Shown: in pieces, positions 1 to 6,660 of the stretch
Position numbering within the stretch: the first letter of the stretch is position 1
Layout of the letters: each line of letters opens with the position of its first letter
Assembly (NCBI GenBank): GCA_045538175.1
Contig: JAZSQZ010000031.1
Location: 1 to 20,314 of the forward strand
Length of the DNA stretch: 20,314 bases
Source of the DNA: JAZSQZ01 sp045538175
GTDB lineage: Bacteria > Bacillota > Clostridia > Christensenellales > UBA1242
Reading direction: 5' to 3'
The notes under the pieces: generated by a model
Told to the model about the DNA's origin: nothing
What the model saw: only the letters and a program-made list of their open reading frames with translations
Database searches by the model: none
Translations under genes and position numbers: made by a program

Positions 1-293
1 GTAAGATAGGCTTTAAATATAAAATAAACAAGATATATAAAAACAAATCCTTTAGCGATAATCCTACCGAACATTTTATCGAGCATATCATAAAAAGTCA
101 TATCGGGGTGCTTTATTGATATAGATAAAAATACCGATAAAAAAACAATCTCAATTACAAAAAACAATAGTGCACTTACCCACGCAGAATTTTTGCACTC
201 TTGATACAAAAGGGACGGCAAAAATAAAAGTTTTAGTGTTATGACCGAAAGCAACAAAACAAACCTTAATTGCCTTGACGAAACTCTTTTCAT
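1..293 (-). CDS. gerAB: Spore germination permease GerAB, N-terminal part (cut by window edge)
   Basis: Reading the minus strand from the ATG at 293-291 gives an open frame of about 97 codons that runs off the left edge. It starts MKRVSSRQLRFVLLL, and the visible part contains about three hydrophobic segments (roughly residues 10-25, 37-55 and 80-97) separated by short polar loops. GerAB proteins are APC-superfamily permeases that form the membrane B subunit of GerA-type germinant receptors in the spore inner membrane and take part in germinant recognition and ion release. The Ser-Arg-Gln-Leu start followed by a first helix, and the position directly after gerAA, both fit this family. The ATG overlaps the gerAA stop codon in an ATGA arrangement (290-293), so the two are translationally coupled; GGGGGA just upstream, inside the gerAA end, serves as ribosome binding site. 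The C-terminal two thirds and the expected gerAC lie outside the window. Confidence 0.85.
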   Translation of the reverse strand, partial: MKRVSSRQLRFVLLLSVITLKLLFLPSLLYQECKNSAWVSALLFFVIEIVFLSVFLSISIKHPDMTFYDMLDKMFGRIIAKGFVFIYLVYFIFKAYL

Positions 294-1744
294 TTTTCCC
301 CCTTATCTTTTACATTTAGTCTAATATTGTTTTTCTCAGGGAAACTTTCAGGTCTTGTTTTCATCTCAGTTATAACTTGTTTAAATATAAAATCTTTTTG
401 GTCGTTTGCAACATAAGGAGAAAAAGGTGCAAGAAAAGCTGTTTTAAAACTATCTAATTTTGTCATATAGCAAACAAGAAACATTCCAGCAAGAATTAAC
501 CCTTGGAAACCCAAAACACCTCCTATGACGGCAAAAATGGCCCTTAAAAGAAAAATCTGGTTGTTTTGGTCTGGAATGCAATAACCAGAAATTGCAGGTA
601 TGGCGACTATCATAACACCCGGTGGGCTAACCAAACCTGCCTTTACAGCAGTATCTCCAAGGATTAGGGCTCCCACAATTGAAATGGCAACACCTAAGTA
701 TTTTGGCATTCTAATGCTTGCTTCAAACAAGATTTCAAACAGCACCATAATAAACAATATTTCAAGAAAAGGATTGAGTGGCAAATTTTGTGTTGTGTTT
801 ATAATCGTAACTAAAAATTTTAACGGTAACACCTTATAATGAAAAAGTTGCAGCGCTATAAAAAAACCCGGGAGCAAAACAGAACTTATCATACCTACAA
901 GCCTTAAAACCCTAAGCAAACTTGCCCTGTGCGCATCAGAATAATAGTCGTTGCTACTTTGCAAGTCTTCCATAAACAAGTAAGGAATAGTTAAAACAAT
1001 GGGCGACCCATCAACAAACACAGCAACCCTACCTTCTAACATTTTAGAACAACAAATATCAGGTTTTTCAGTTAACCCTACCTGCCTAAAAATTGAATTA
1101 GGCCTATCTTCCAAAAATTTAGAAATATAATAACTATCAAGAATTCCGTCTATATTTATTTTGTTTAGTTTATCTTTAATTTCTTTTACAATTCCGTCAT
1201 CTACAATTGACACAAGATAAGCAATTTTTACTTGGGTTTTTGTTTTTTCTCCTATTTCAAAACTTTCAATTTTAAGGTCTTTTGTTAGAAGTCTTTTTCT
1301 TATAAGGGAAATATTTGTTTTTATACTTTCGTTAAAACCTTCTCTAGGTCCTTTTATAACCATAGATGTAGGGGGTTCTTCAATCGACCTTGAACTGTAT
1401 TTTATTACATTAAAACCTATTGCATCTTCAATGTCGTCAACAAATAAAACAGCATAGCCTTTAAGCAACTTATCTATAACATCTTGCGTTTTTAAAACCT
1501 CTACCCCAGCAACAGAATTTAGTCTTAATAAAATGGTGTCTAAATTATCGATATCTTCCTTTGTTGTAAAAGAGTTTAGCGATTTTATTATTGACAGGTT
1601 TATTGCTTCAATATCAACAATCCCGTCAAGAAAAACAAGACAAGCACCCTTGTCTTCAAACTTTATTTCTCTTACGATTATGTCATCATTATTATGTAAA
1701 TCTTCTTTTAAATTAACTGCTCTATTCTTTGCAATGTTTTCCAT
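290..1744 (-). CDS. gerAA: Spore germination protein GerAA (A subunit of germinant receptor)
   Basis: The 484-residue product has the GerA/SpoVAF family layout: a soluble N-terminal half (about 1-275) and a C-terminal membrane half with about five helices. Family landmarks are GPREGFNESIKTN near 132-144, RMPKYLG near 345, GALILGDTAVKAGLVSPP near 358-375, and the late MKTRPESF motif. A-subunits of GerA-type receptors assemble in the spore inner membrane, and their N-terminal domains oligomerise into a ligand-gated channel. I chose the ATG at 1744. A longer frame begins with TTG at 1801, but that codon lies in the stem of the preceding transcription terminator and would add a hydrophobic, non-family sequence. 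No Shine-Dalgarno precedes 1744; instead a sigma-G-like promoter ends 5 nt upstream, so the message may be leaderless. The gene overlaps gerAB by 4 bp. Confidence 0.93.
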   Translation of the reverse strand: MENIAKNRAVNLKEDLHNNDDIIVREIKFEDKGACLVFLDGIVDIEAINLSIIKSLNSFTTKEDIDNLDTILLRLNSVAGVEVLKTQDVIDKLLKGYAVLFVDDIEDAIGFNVIKYSSRSIEEPPTSMVIKGPREGFNESIKTNISLIRKRLLTKDLKIESFEIGEKTKTQVKIAYLVSIVDDGIVKEIKDKLNKINIDGILDSYYISKFLEDRPNSIFRQVGLTEKPDICCSKMLEGRVAVFVDGSPIVLTIPYLFMEDLQSSNDYYSDAHRASLLRVLRLVGMISSVLLPGFFIALQLFHYKVLPLKFLVTIINTTQNLPLNPFLEILFIMVLFEILFEASIRMPKYLGVAISIVGALILGDTAVKAGLVSPPGVMIVAIPAISGYCIPDQNNQIFLLRAIFAVIGGVLGFQGLILAGMFLVCYMTKLDSFKTAFLAPFSPYVANDQKDFIFKQVITEMKTRPESFPEKNNIRLNVKDKGEK

Positions 1745-1749
1745 ATTTT

Positions 1750-1779
1750 TAGTATGCAAAGTAAAAATTTTTATATACA
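1750..1779 (-). promoter_or_regulatory. Putative forespore sigma-G-type promoter of the gerA operon
   Basis: On the minus strand TGTATA (1779-1774) and CATACTA (1756-1750) are separated by exactly 17 bp. This matches the known sigma-G consensus of GNATA at -35 and CATNNTA at -10, and gerA operons are classic forespore sigma-G targets. The -35 box begins in the T-run of the terminator of the preceding gene. The -10 box ends only 5 nt before the gerAA ATG. Confidence 0.75.
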
Positions 1780-1806
1780 AAAAAAAGACAATTGTTTCCA
1801 ATTGCC
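1779..1806 (-). terminator. Rho-independent terminator after the transglutaminase-like gene
   Basis: On the minus strand an 8-bp stem GGCAATTG / CAATTGTC closes a GAAA tetraloop and is followed by eight T residues. It begins 15 nt after the stop codon at 1821. One pair is G-U on the minus-strand RNA but would be an A-C mismatch on the other strand, so the element is oriented for minus-strand transcription. Confidence 0.85.
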
Positions 1807-1820
1807 TTTTTGTTTTTTAT

Positions 1821-3662
1821 TTACGCAAATCTAAAGATAATGCAATAATCATCAAATACTTTTTGTCCAGCGTCTACAACAATACTTTCAACTTGTGCAT
1901 TTGTGATACCTAAATCTTTGTACCAATTTTTTCTGCCAAGTTCAGAATTTGCACTATTGAAAAATGCTTCCATCTTTGTTTGAAGTTCGCTATTTGTTGA
2001 AGAAATTCTAATATCGATTATAACTTCTTCTCCACTTTCCCTCATTTTGTTTTCAGCGTATTTCATAATGTTTTGAAGTTCTGCAAGGTTTTCAATATAT
2101 AAGTCATTTGATGTTTTCTTTTCTGTATTTTCACCTTCGAAATAGAAAGAATGTTTATATTTTGTAATTGCAGTAGTTGGTGCTTCTGTACCCTTAAAAG
2201 TTACCTTTCTTGTATATTTTGTAAGGTCATCACTTACCAAATCTTCTTCGCTAACAAGGAAGTAAAGATATGATAAAATTTGTTTCTTTGTTGTTGTTTG
2301 ATTTACCAAACTTGTTTCAGAAGCTAAAATTGCACCCCAAGTTACATCAACAATTGACCAAGCATCAGTTGTGATATTGATAGATTCGTCTTTTGTTATT
2401 TTGACTTTATTCCAAGCGTGATTTTCACCGGTTTCTCTATCTGGGTTTGGGTTTCTTACTGTAACAACTTCTCCGTTAACTTTGAAACACTCAATACCTT
2501 CGATTCTGCAAAGCAATGTATATGCTTTTGCCAAACCATCACAAACAGCATATTGATTGTCTAAATCAAGGAAAACACCTTCTAGGTAGAATGCTGAATA
2601 ATTACCAAAACTTCTAATTGAGAAGTCCCTTCTTGCTGCCATATATTCATATAAGACATAATCATATTTAACATTATTACCAAGGTATGTATAGATGTTT
2701 AATGCTTTTTGATAATCTGTAAGATTGTCACTGTTGTTGATTTCTTTTAAAACTTCTCTTGCATTGTTATAAACTTTTGCTGCAACAGAATTAGGGTCAC
2801 TAAACACAGGTCTTGCACCATATTGTACAGCCATAAACAATTGTTCAGTGTTGTTTACAACAACTTCGTCAACACCATCTTTATCGATTGCAAAAGTCCT
2901 TTCGGTTTCAGCTGCAGTTTCGTATGGGATTGCATAATCTAAGTCAATTTCATAATCATATCTTGCAAGATTATAAGCCCTATACTCACTTGATGGAATA
3001 TTGTTGTGATTTAATGTAAAATCTTCATTTAAGTAATATGAAAAATTGCAAAGCAAACCAACATTTGTGTTTGTAAATTTTGCATATTTTGCAAACCCAA
3101 GGTTTACTGCATCATATTCAGGGTATGTATTGATATAATTTTTTGTAAGTTGATTTAAGTTTGAATTTGTAATATTGCTACCAAGTGCAACATAGAAATT
3201 TACATTGTTTTCTCTATATAAAATAGTGTGCCAAACAAGTTTTTCCAATTCTTCTTGGTTTTCAATAATATAATCTTCATACTCACCGTTTATATAGTAA
3301 GTACCTTTTCTTAAGAAATCTTTTTCGGTTGAAGCTGCATATTCGTAATTTAATACTTTTTCGCTAATCTTGTTACCATCTTCATCATATGCAACAACAT
3401 TGATTTGATATGTGCCATCATCAACCAAGTATTCATCAATATTGTAAGAAGAAAGATTCGAAATATTAACTTCTTCTCCATTGATTGATACGTGATATGT
3501 TTCGGCATCTTCAAGTTCGTCCCACTTTACATTATAGTTGTCGTTTGCAAAACTAACTTGAACATAAAAGTTTTCTTTTTGCAAGAAAAAATAGGAGACC
3601 AATGAAAAGCAAATTAACAAACACATTGTACAAACCAATGTGATAATTGACGACTTTTTCAT
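1821..3662 (-). CDS. Membrane-anchored extracytoplasmic protein with transglutaminase-like domain
   Basis: This 613-residue protein starts MKKSS followed by one hydrophobic segment (about 5-27). It has no convincing lipobox, so it looks like a signal anchor with the rest outside the cell. Residues about 33-108 have the beta-strand pattern of a fibronectin type III-like module (VSFANDNYNVKWDELEDAETYHV). The region about 310-445 resembles a transglutaminase/protease-like core with the triad in order: Cys374 in AVCDGLAKAY, His415 in ENHAWN, Asp439 in VDVTW. In other bacteria such domains act as cysteine proteases, peptide cyclases or cross-linkers; which applies here cannot be told. An AGGAGG site at 3672-3667 supports the start. 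It lies 61 bp after the stop of another anchored protein with no clear terminator between them, so they are probably co-transcribed, and it ends at a good terminator. Confidence 0.8.
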   Translation of the reverse strand: MKKSSIITLVCTMCLLICFSLVSYFFLQKENFYVQVSFANDNYNVKWDELEDAETYHVSINGEEVNISNLSSYNIDEYLVDDGTYQINVVAYDEDGNKISEKVLNYEYAASTEKDFLRKGTYYINGEYEDYIIENQEELEKLVWHTILYRENNVNFYVALGSNITNSNLNQLTKNYINTYPEYDAVNLGFAKYAKFTNTNVGLLCNFSYYLNEDFTLNHNNIPSSEYRAYNLARYDYEIDLDYAIPYETAAETERTFAIDKDGVDEVVVNNTEQLFMAVQYGARPVFSDPNSVAAKVYNNAREVLKEINNSDNLTDYQKALNIYTYLGNNVKYDYVLYEYMAARRDFSIRSFGNYSAFYLEGVFLDLDNQYAVCDGLAKAYTLLCRIEGIECFKVNGEVVTVRNPNPDRETGENHAWNKVKITKDESINITTDAWSIVDVTWGAILASETSLVNQTTTKKQILSYLYFLVSEEDLVSDDLTKYTRKVTFKGTEAPTTAITKYKHSFYFEGENTEKKTSNDLYIENLAELQNIMKYAENKMRESGEEVIIDIRISSTNSELQTKMEAFFNSANSELGRKNWYKDLGITNAQVESIVVDAGQKVFDDYCIIFRFA

Positions 3663-3723
3663 AATACCTCCTATTTTTATTATTAGTATTAAAAATTAAA
3701 ATAATCTACCAATTGTTGTAAAA

Positions 3724-4539
3724 CTAGTCAGCCATTTCTGTGTCTTGTGGAAGTGCAGGAATTGATACAAATGAACCATTTCCGTTGTAAGTTGTTGTAA
3801 CTTTTACATAGTTTGTTTCAACACCTTCTACGCCTTCAACACCATTTCTTAAAATCTTATCTAGGATTTTGCCACCAAAGCCAATTCTATATTGAAGTTC
3901 ATCAAAAGCACCTGTTTCTTCATCAATAGTTGTGTTCTTTGTAAAGTTTACACCAACTTGGAATGGTGAGAATGTAAACAAGAATGAAGAATTGTAGCTT
4001 TGCATTTCGTCTTTGTTTACTTCAACATAATCTTTAAAGTAAGCAAGATCTGTTACAAGAGCAGTTTCGTTTACTTTTGTTTTTGAAAGTGTAGCATGAT
4101 CATTGTGTGTGCAAGTTGCAGCTTTGATTGCGTCGTTGATTGTTGCACCTGACATCTTTTTATTTCCCAAACCCTCTTGTGAAACATAAACTACGTTATC
4201 TGTTGTTGAGAAATATACTCTGTGTAAAACTGTTTTGTTTTCTTCTAAAGGAAGAGTTTTTTCTGCATAGAATTCGTATGCACCTTCTTCACCTATAGCA
4301 ATTTTGATTTGTGATGTGATAAGATTTGTTGTTTTTTCTCCAACAACTTCATCTTTTTTGAAAGTTAAATCAAAATATTTATATTCTGAAACTTTCTTAT
4401 TTGCTTCGTTTAAAATAGTTGCCATTCTTTGATTGTCTCTATAGAAGCAGGTTGTCATCATCCAATGATTTGAAAGGAAGAAGAAAATAAGTGCCCCAAG
4501 TATAAGAACAGCAATTGTAGTACCTATAACTTTTTTCAT
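3724..4539 (-). CDS. Anchored extracytoplasmic protein of unknown function
   Basis: I do not recognise the family of this 271-residue protein. It begins MKKVIGTTIAVLILGALIFF, a single N-terminal membrane segment (about 4-23) that marks it as exported and anchored, with about 245 residues outside. The rest has alternating polar and hydrophobic strands, several Tyr-rich stretches, and two cysteines near residues 31 and 143. There is a short GVEGVEGVE repeat at about 234-242. The start is supported by AAGGGGA about 6 nt upstream of the ATG. It is the first gene of a probable two-gene unit with the transglutaminase-like protein downstream, so it may be a partner, substrate or accessory protein of that enzyme; this is inferred from position only. 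Confidence 0.65.
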   Translation of the reverse strand: MKKVIGTTIAVLILGALIFFFLSNHWMMTTCFYRDNQRMATILNEANKKVSEYKYFDLTFKKDEVVGEKTTNLITSQIKIAIGEEGAYEFYAEKTLPLEENKTVLHRVYFSTTDNVVYVSQEGLGNKKMSGATINDAIKAATCTHNDHATLSKTKVNETALVTDLAYFKDYVEVNKDEMQSYNSSFLFTFSPFQVGVNFTKNTTIDEETGAFDELQYRIGFGGKILDKILRNGVEGVEGVETNYVKVTTTYNGNGSFVSIPALPQDTEMAD

Positions 4540-4569
4540 AAAAATCCCCTTTTAAAATACTAATAATAT

Positions 4570-4615
4570 AATAACAAAAAAACTATAAAAAGTAAATGAA
4601 TAATAACAAAAAAAC
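4570..4615. repeat. Two copies of a 14-bp direct repeat upstream of the 271-residue protein
   Basis: AATAACAAAAAAAC occurs at 4570-4583 and again at 4602-4615 on the plus strand, with starts 32 bp apart, about three helical turns. The copies lie 31-76 bp upstream of the start at 4539. A possible -10 box (TATATT, 4570-4565) abuts the nearer copy, but I see no matching -35. Low complexity could explain the repeat. Confidence 0.5.
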
Positions 4616-4631
4616 AAAAATTGTTCACAAT
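4607..4631 (-). terminator. Weak possible terminator after the 63-residue protein
   Basis: Twelve nt after the stop at 4643, the minus strand has a short inverted repeat ATTGT-GA-ACAAT (4631-4620) followed by TTTTGTTTTTTT. The stem is only 5 bp with a very tight loop, so this could equally be an operator-like palindrome. Confidence 0.3.
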
Positions 4632-4642
4632 ATACACATAAT

Positions 4643-4834
4643 TCAGTCTTTTTTGGACTTGTTTTTATCCTTAAATTTTCCAAATGTCTCTATACTTAAT
4701 ATAAAACCTATATTATTTGCAACCTGCATTATAAAACACTTTAAATTTATCAACTCTTCCTTGGTTAAATTTTGTGATAATTTGTTGGCTATAATAGTTG
4801 CCAAAATATTTAACTCTTCTGCAGAAATTTCCAT
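4643..4834 (-). CDS. Small protein of unknown function (63 residues)
   Basis: The ORF encodes 63 residues, MEISAEELNILATIIANKLS onward, with two predicted amphipathic helices (about 5-25 and 25-50) and a Lys-rich end. The general pattern (helix, Leu/Thr-Glu-Glu-Leu turn, helix ending in GFILSIE) recalls a family of very short clostridial proteins of unknown function (possibly the DUF6774 type), but I cannot confirm that without a search. No Shine-Dalgarno precedes the ATG. A promoter-like pair, TTACAA-17 bp-TATATA, ends 5 nt before it, so any transcript would be leaderless. It stands alone between two terminator-like elements. Compact helical composition and a framed position support a real gene, but it could still be a chance ORF. 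Confidence 0.5.
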   Translation of the reverse strand: MEISAEELNILATIIANKLSQNLTKEELINLKCFIMQVANNIGFILSIETFGKFKDKNKSKKD

Positions 4835-4839
4835 AGTTA

Positions 4840-4868
4840 TATATATGAAAAAACAACAAAACTTGTAA
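4840..4868 (-). promoter_or_regulatory. Possible sigma-A promoter of the 63-residue protein
   Basis: On the minus strand TTACAA (4868-4863) and TATATA (4845-4840) are spaced by 17 bp. The -35 is only partly consensus and the region is very AT-rich, so this is tentative. Confidence 0.35.
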
Positions 4869-4870
4869 TA

Positions 4871-4893
4871 AAAAAGACAAGAAAATTCTTGCC
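4871..4893 (-). terminator. Rho-independent terminator of the HipA-like kinase operon
   Basis: On the minus strand GGCAAGAA / TTCTTGTC forms an 8-bp near-perfect stem with one G-U pair, directly followed by TTTTT. It begins 2 nt after the stop codon of the 60-residue protein at 4896. The G-U pair sits at the same place as in the terminator at 1779-1806, again indicating minus-strand use. Confidence 0.75.
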
Positions 4894-4895
4894 TT

Positions 4896-5078
4896 TTACC
4901 AATCTTGTTTTTTAAGCGACTTGTCTTTTACGTCATCATAAAAATCATAATATTTTTGTTTTAATCTTTCATTATCGCTTTGTTCAACAAGTTCTCTAAG
5001 TTCGTCATAAGTAAATTCTGACAAATCAATCCCTTCGTCGAAAAACTCAGCAAATCTCATAAAATCTAACTTATTCAT
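4896..5078 (-). CDS. Small acidic protein in the HipA-like kinase operon (60 residues)
   Basis: This 60-residue protein starts MNKLDFMRFAEFFDEGIDL and has about one third charged residues with a net acidic character in the first two thirds and a basic end (KSLKKQDW). It is predicted mostly helical, with no Cys, no membrane segment and no visible DNA-binding motif. The start has AGGTGA a few nt upstream. The 11-nt stretch TATTTAGGTGA around this site also occurs at the ribosome binding site of the kinase gene (6588-6578). It follows the HipS-like gene by 41 bp without a terminator and ends right at one, so it is probably the last gene of that operon. A role as regulator or partner of the kinase module is inferred from position only. 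Confidence 0.6.
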   Translation of the reverse strand: MNKLDFMRFAEFFDEGIDLSEFTYDELRELVEQSDNERLKQKYYDFYDDVKDKSLKKQDW

Positions 5079-5119
5079 TGTTCACCTAAATAGTTTTTGT
5101 TTTTTATTAAAAACGCACC

Positions 5120-5443
5120 TTAATTTGTTCTAATATAGCACATATCGCTATCTCTTGTGTAATCTGCGACCTTTAAAAGCACCTCAAAGTCATTATCGTA
5201 TTCGCTTATACCAAAACTCAACATTTCTTCTTCGTCGTCTTTATCGACCAAATATGGAACAAAAAAGGCAAACAAAGTATCACTTTTTGTAGGTTTTGTT
5301 AAATCTAGTTTTGTTAAACTTGCAAACCCAAAAGTTGCTTTGTCATCTTTTAAAAATTCATAAGGAGTAAAAGTATAAAAGCCATCTTCAAAAGATAATT
5401 CACCAAACTTAACATCGTTTGCATATACATATATTTTATCCAT
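5120..5443 (-). CDS. HipS-like protein: stand-alone HipA N-terminal subdomain
   Basis: The 107-residue protein (MDKIYVYANDVKFGELSFED) follows the HipA N-terminal subdomain 1 pattern. It opens with a strand-turn-strand 'VYANDVKFGELSFEDGFYTF', then has LFAFFVPYLV where HipA has its FFxNLLP segment, then FGISEYDNDFEVLLKVADYT, matching the HipA stretch ending DxFxLLxxxGxD. It ends there, with no kinase core. In HipBST systems such a piece (HipS) is separate and controls the kinase HipT. I chose the ATG at 5443 rather than an upstream start at 5512 because a strong AGGGGGGAG site lies 5-8 nt before it and the homology begins there. It starts 10 nt after the kinase stop codon. Here the order is kinase then N-domain, opposite to hipS-hipT. 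Family membership is by pattern only. Confidence 0.6.
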   Translation of the reverse strand: MDKIYVYANDVKFGELSFEDGFYTFTPYEFLKDDKATFGFASLTKLDLTKPTKSDTLFAFFVPYLVDKDDEEEMLSFGISEYDNDFEVLLKVADYTRDSDMCYIRTN

Positions 5444-5453
5444 ACTCTCCCCC

Positions 5454-6572
5454 CTAATCATCACCTTGTCCACCACCTTGCGATGGATCAAGTAAATTAT
5501 TTGCTTCTGCAACAGTTGTCAAAACTCTTGTCATCTTTTCACTTCTGTCACTTAATATTCCAGAAATAATATTTGTTTCTTCTTCAGGAATAACATAGTC
5601 GCCTGTTTTTGAAGCTTCATCATTTAACACATTTATATCAACCTTGCCCATACTTTCTGCAAAGGCAATAACTTCTTTCATATCAACGCCATATTCCTTT
5701 ACCATTTCAACAAACTCTTTTGATTGAATTTGTTTTAATATTTCACTAGACTCCATAAAGTTTCCAAAAGGAATATCTGTGATACCTTGTGCAACTGCTT
5801 CACAACCACAACCTTGTGTAATACTGCTAAAGAAGTGACCTGCTTGTATAGTTGTAACAACATTTCTATAAGTGTGTTTATCATCTAGTGCAAAAGAGTT
5901 GCCATTGTCCCAAACAGCACCAAGCTCAAGTGAATGTGTTTGTGGGTTGTATACAAGACCATAGTTAAAAACGTTTCTATCATTTTGACCTGTACAGAAA
6001 TCAAATACAGCCAATTTCATAAGCTCTGTATAGATATTAGGATCAAGTTGCATATAAGGGTCGGCTTGGCCTAATGGGCTGTCCTTGATGCCTTTTATGA
6101 CTTCAAAAACCCTTGCTAAACAGTTTTTATCGTCATTTCCTTGTGGAAGCAACTGACTTATCTCAATAAACTTGCAACCTTTAGGAATTCCATTTGCAGC
6201 AATTGTCCCTTTGCTTCCTGTAGGATTGTTTGCCATATAAGTGTCAACTGCTTTGATGCCTACAACTCTTGCAATTCTGCTTGCAGCAACTTCAGCAATA
6301 TCATCTTTATATTTTGCTTTTTTGCTAAACATATCTGCAACAACTGTGCCATCAGGTGCTTCAATTACAATATTATTAACATTGTGTGTAAAGTTTCTTG
6401 TTTTTTGTTTTTGACTGACATATTTATAACCATTTGCCTTACACCAAGATTCCATAAGACCAATGTCCACTTTGCCATCTGCGCCAAAGAAATTAGCAAC
6501 AAAAGGAATAGATGGGTCAATCTTTCCTGCTTTGTGCATCTTAATAATCTTGTTTTTTAATTCTTCTGACAT
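5454..6572 (-). CDS. HipA/CtkA-like serine/threonine kinase lacking the HipA N-terminal domain
   Basis: The 372-residue protein has the kinase core of the HipA/PI3-4-kinase-like fold. Using ATG-6572 numbering, KDDIAEVAASRIARVVGI (about 89-106) matches the helix after the ATP-binding strand. The catalytic loop is FDFCTGQNDRNVFNYGLVY (about 190-208), giving catalytic Asp198 and Asn203. Metal-binding Asp222 lies in AVWDNGNSF. These correspond to the GNxDRHxxN and DNGxS motifs of HipA and CtkA; the usual His after DR is Asn here. The usual Lys of the ATP site is not clear (MFSKKAKYK). HipA kinases phosphorylate proteins such as GltX, halting translation; HipT targets TrpS; the target here is unknown. 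ATG 6572 has AGGTGA 6 nt upstream; GTG at 6581 overlaps that site and is rejected. The tail is Gly/Gln/Asp-rich. No HipB-type helix-turn-helix gene is adjacent. Confidence 0.72.
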   Translation of the reverse strand: MSEELKNKIIKMHKAGKIDPSIPFVANFFGADGKVDIGLMESWCKANGYKYVSQKQKTRNFTHNVNNIVIEAPDGTVVADMFSKKAKYKDDIAEVAASRIARVVGIKAVDTYMANNPTGSKGTIAANGIPKGCKFIEISQLLPQGNDDKNCLARVFEVIKGIKDSPLGQADPYMQLDPNIYTELMKLAVFDFCTGQNDRNVFNYGLVYNPQTHSLELGAVWDNGNSFALDDKHTYRNVVTTIQAGHFFSSITQGCGCEAVAQGITDIPFGNFMESSEILKQIQSKEFVEMVKEYGVDMKEVIAFAESMGKVDINVLNDEASKTGDYVIPEEETNIISGILSDRSEKMTRVLTTVAEANNLLDPSQGGGQGDD

Positions 6573-6589
6573 ATTTATCACCTAAATAT

Positions 6590-6618
6590 ATTTTACCATA
6601 AAACACGCAATATTTCAA
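6590..6618 (-). promoter_or_regulatory. Sigma-A-type promoter of the HipA-like kinase operon
   Basis: On the minus strand TTGAAA (6618-6613) and TAAAAT (6595-6590) are separated by 17 bp, one mismatch or two from the vegetative consensus in each box. Transcription would begin near 6583, giving a leader of roughly 10 nt carrying the AGGTGA site. Confidence 0.65.
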
Positions 6619-6636
6619 GACATATAACTATCAGAA

Positions 6637-6650
6637 CATATGTGCATATG
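6637..6650. promoter_or_regulatory. Palindromic CATATG-TG-CATATG site upstream of the kinase promoter
   Basis: Two CATATG palindromes are separated by 2 bp, 19 bp upstream of the kinase -35 box and 11 bp after the stop of the preceding gene. There is no T-run, so it is not an intrinsic terminator. It could be an operator, but AT-rich palindromes arise easily by chance. Confidence 0.3.
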
Positions 6651-6660
6651 AATCTATATT

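Noticed and set aside
1745..1801. TTG start extending GerAA by 19 residues
   Set aside because: The TTG and following codons lie in the stem and T-run of the terminator of the preceding gene and in the promoter; the added sequence is not family-like.
1533..1913. Plus-strand open frame of 126 codons
   Set aside because: It lies opposite gerAA, the promoter and the terminator, spans both gene ends, has no ribosome binding site and shows no family pattern.
5444..5512. Longer N-terminus for the HipS-like protein
   Set aside because: It overlaps the kinase end and would place the strong AGGGGGGAG site inside the gene; the family pattern begins at the ATG at 5443.
6141..6560. Plus-strand open frame of 139 codons
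   Set aside because: It is the antisense of the HipA-like kinase. Its Cys/Asn/Ile-rich product is typical of a shadow frame in AT-rich DNA.
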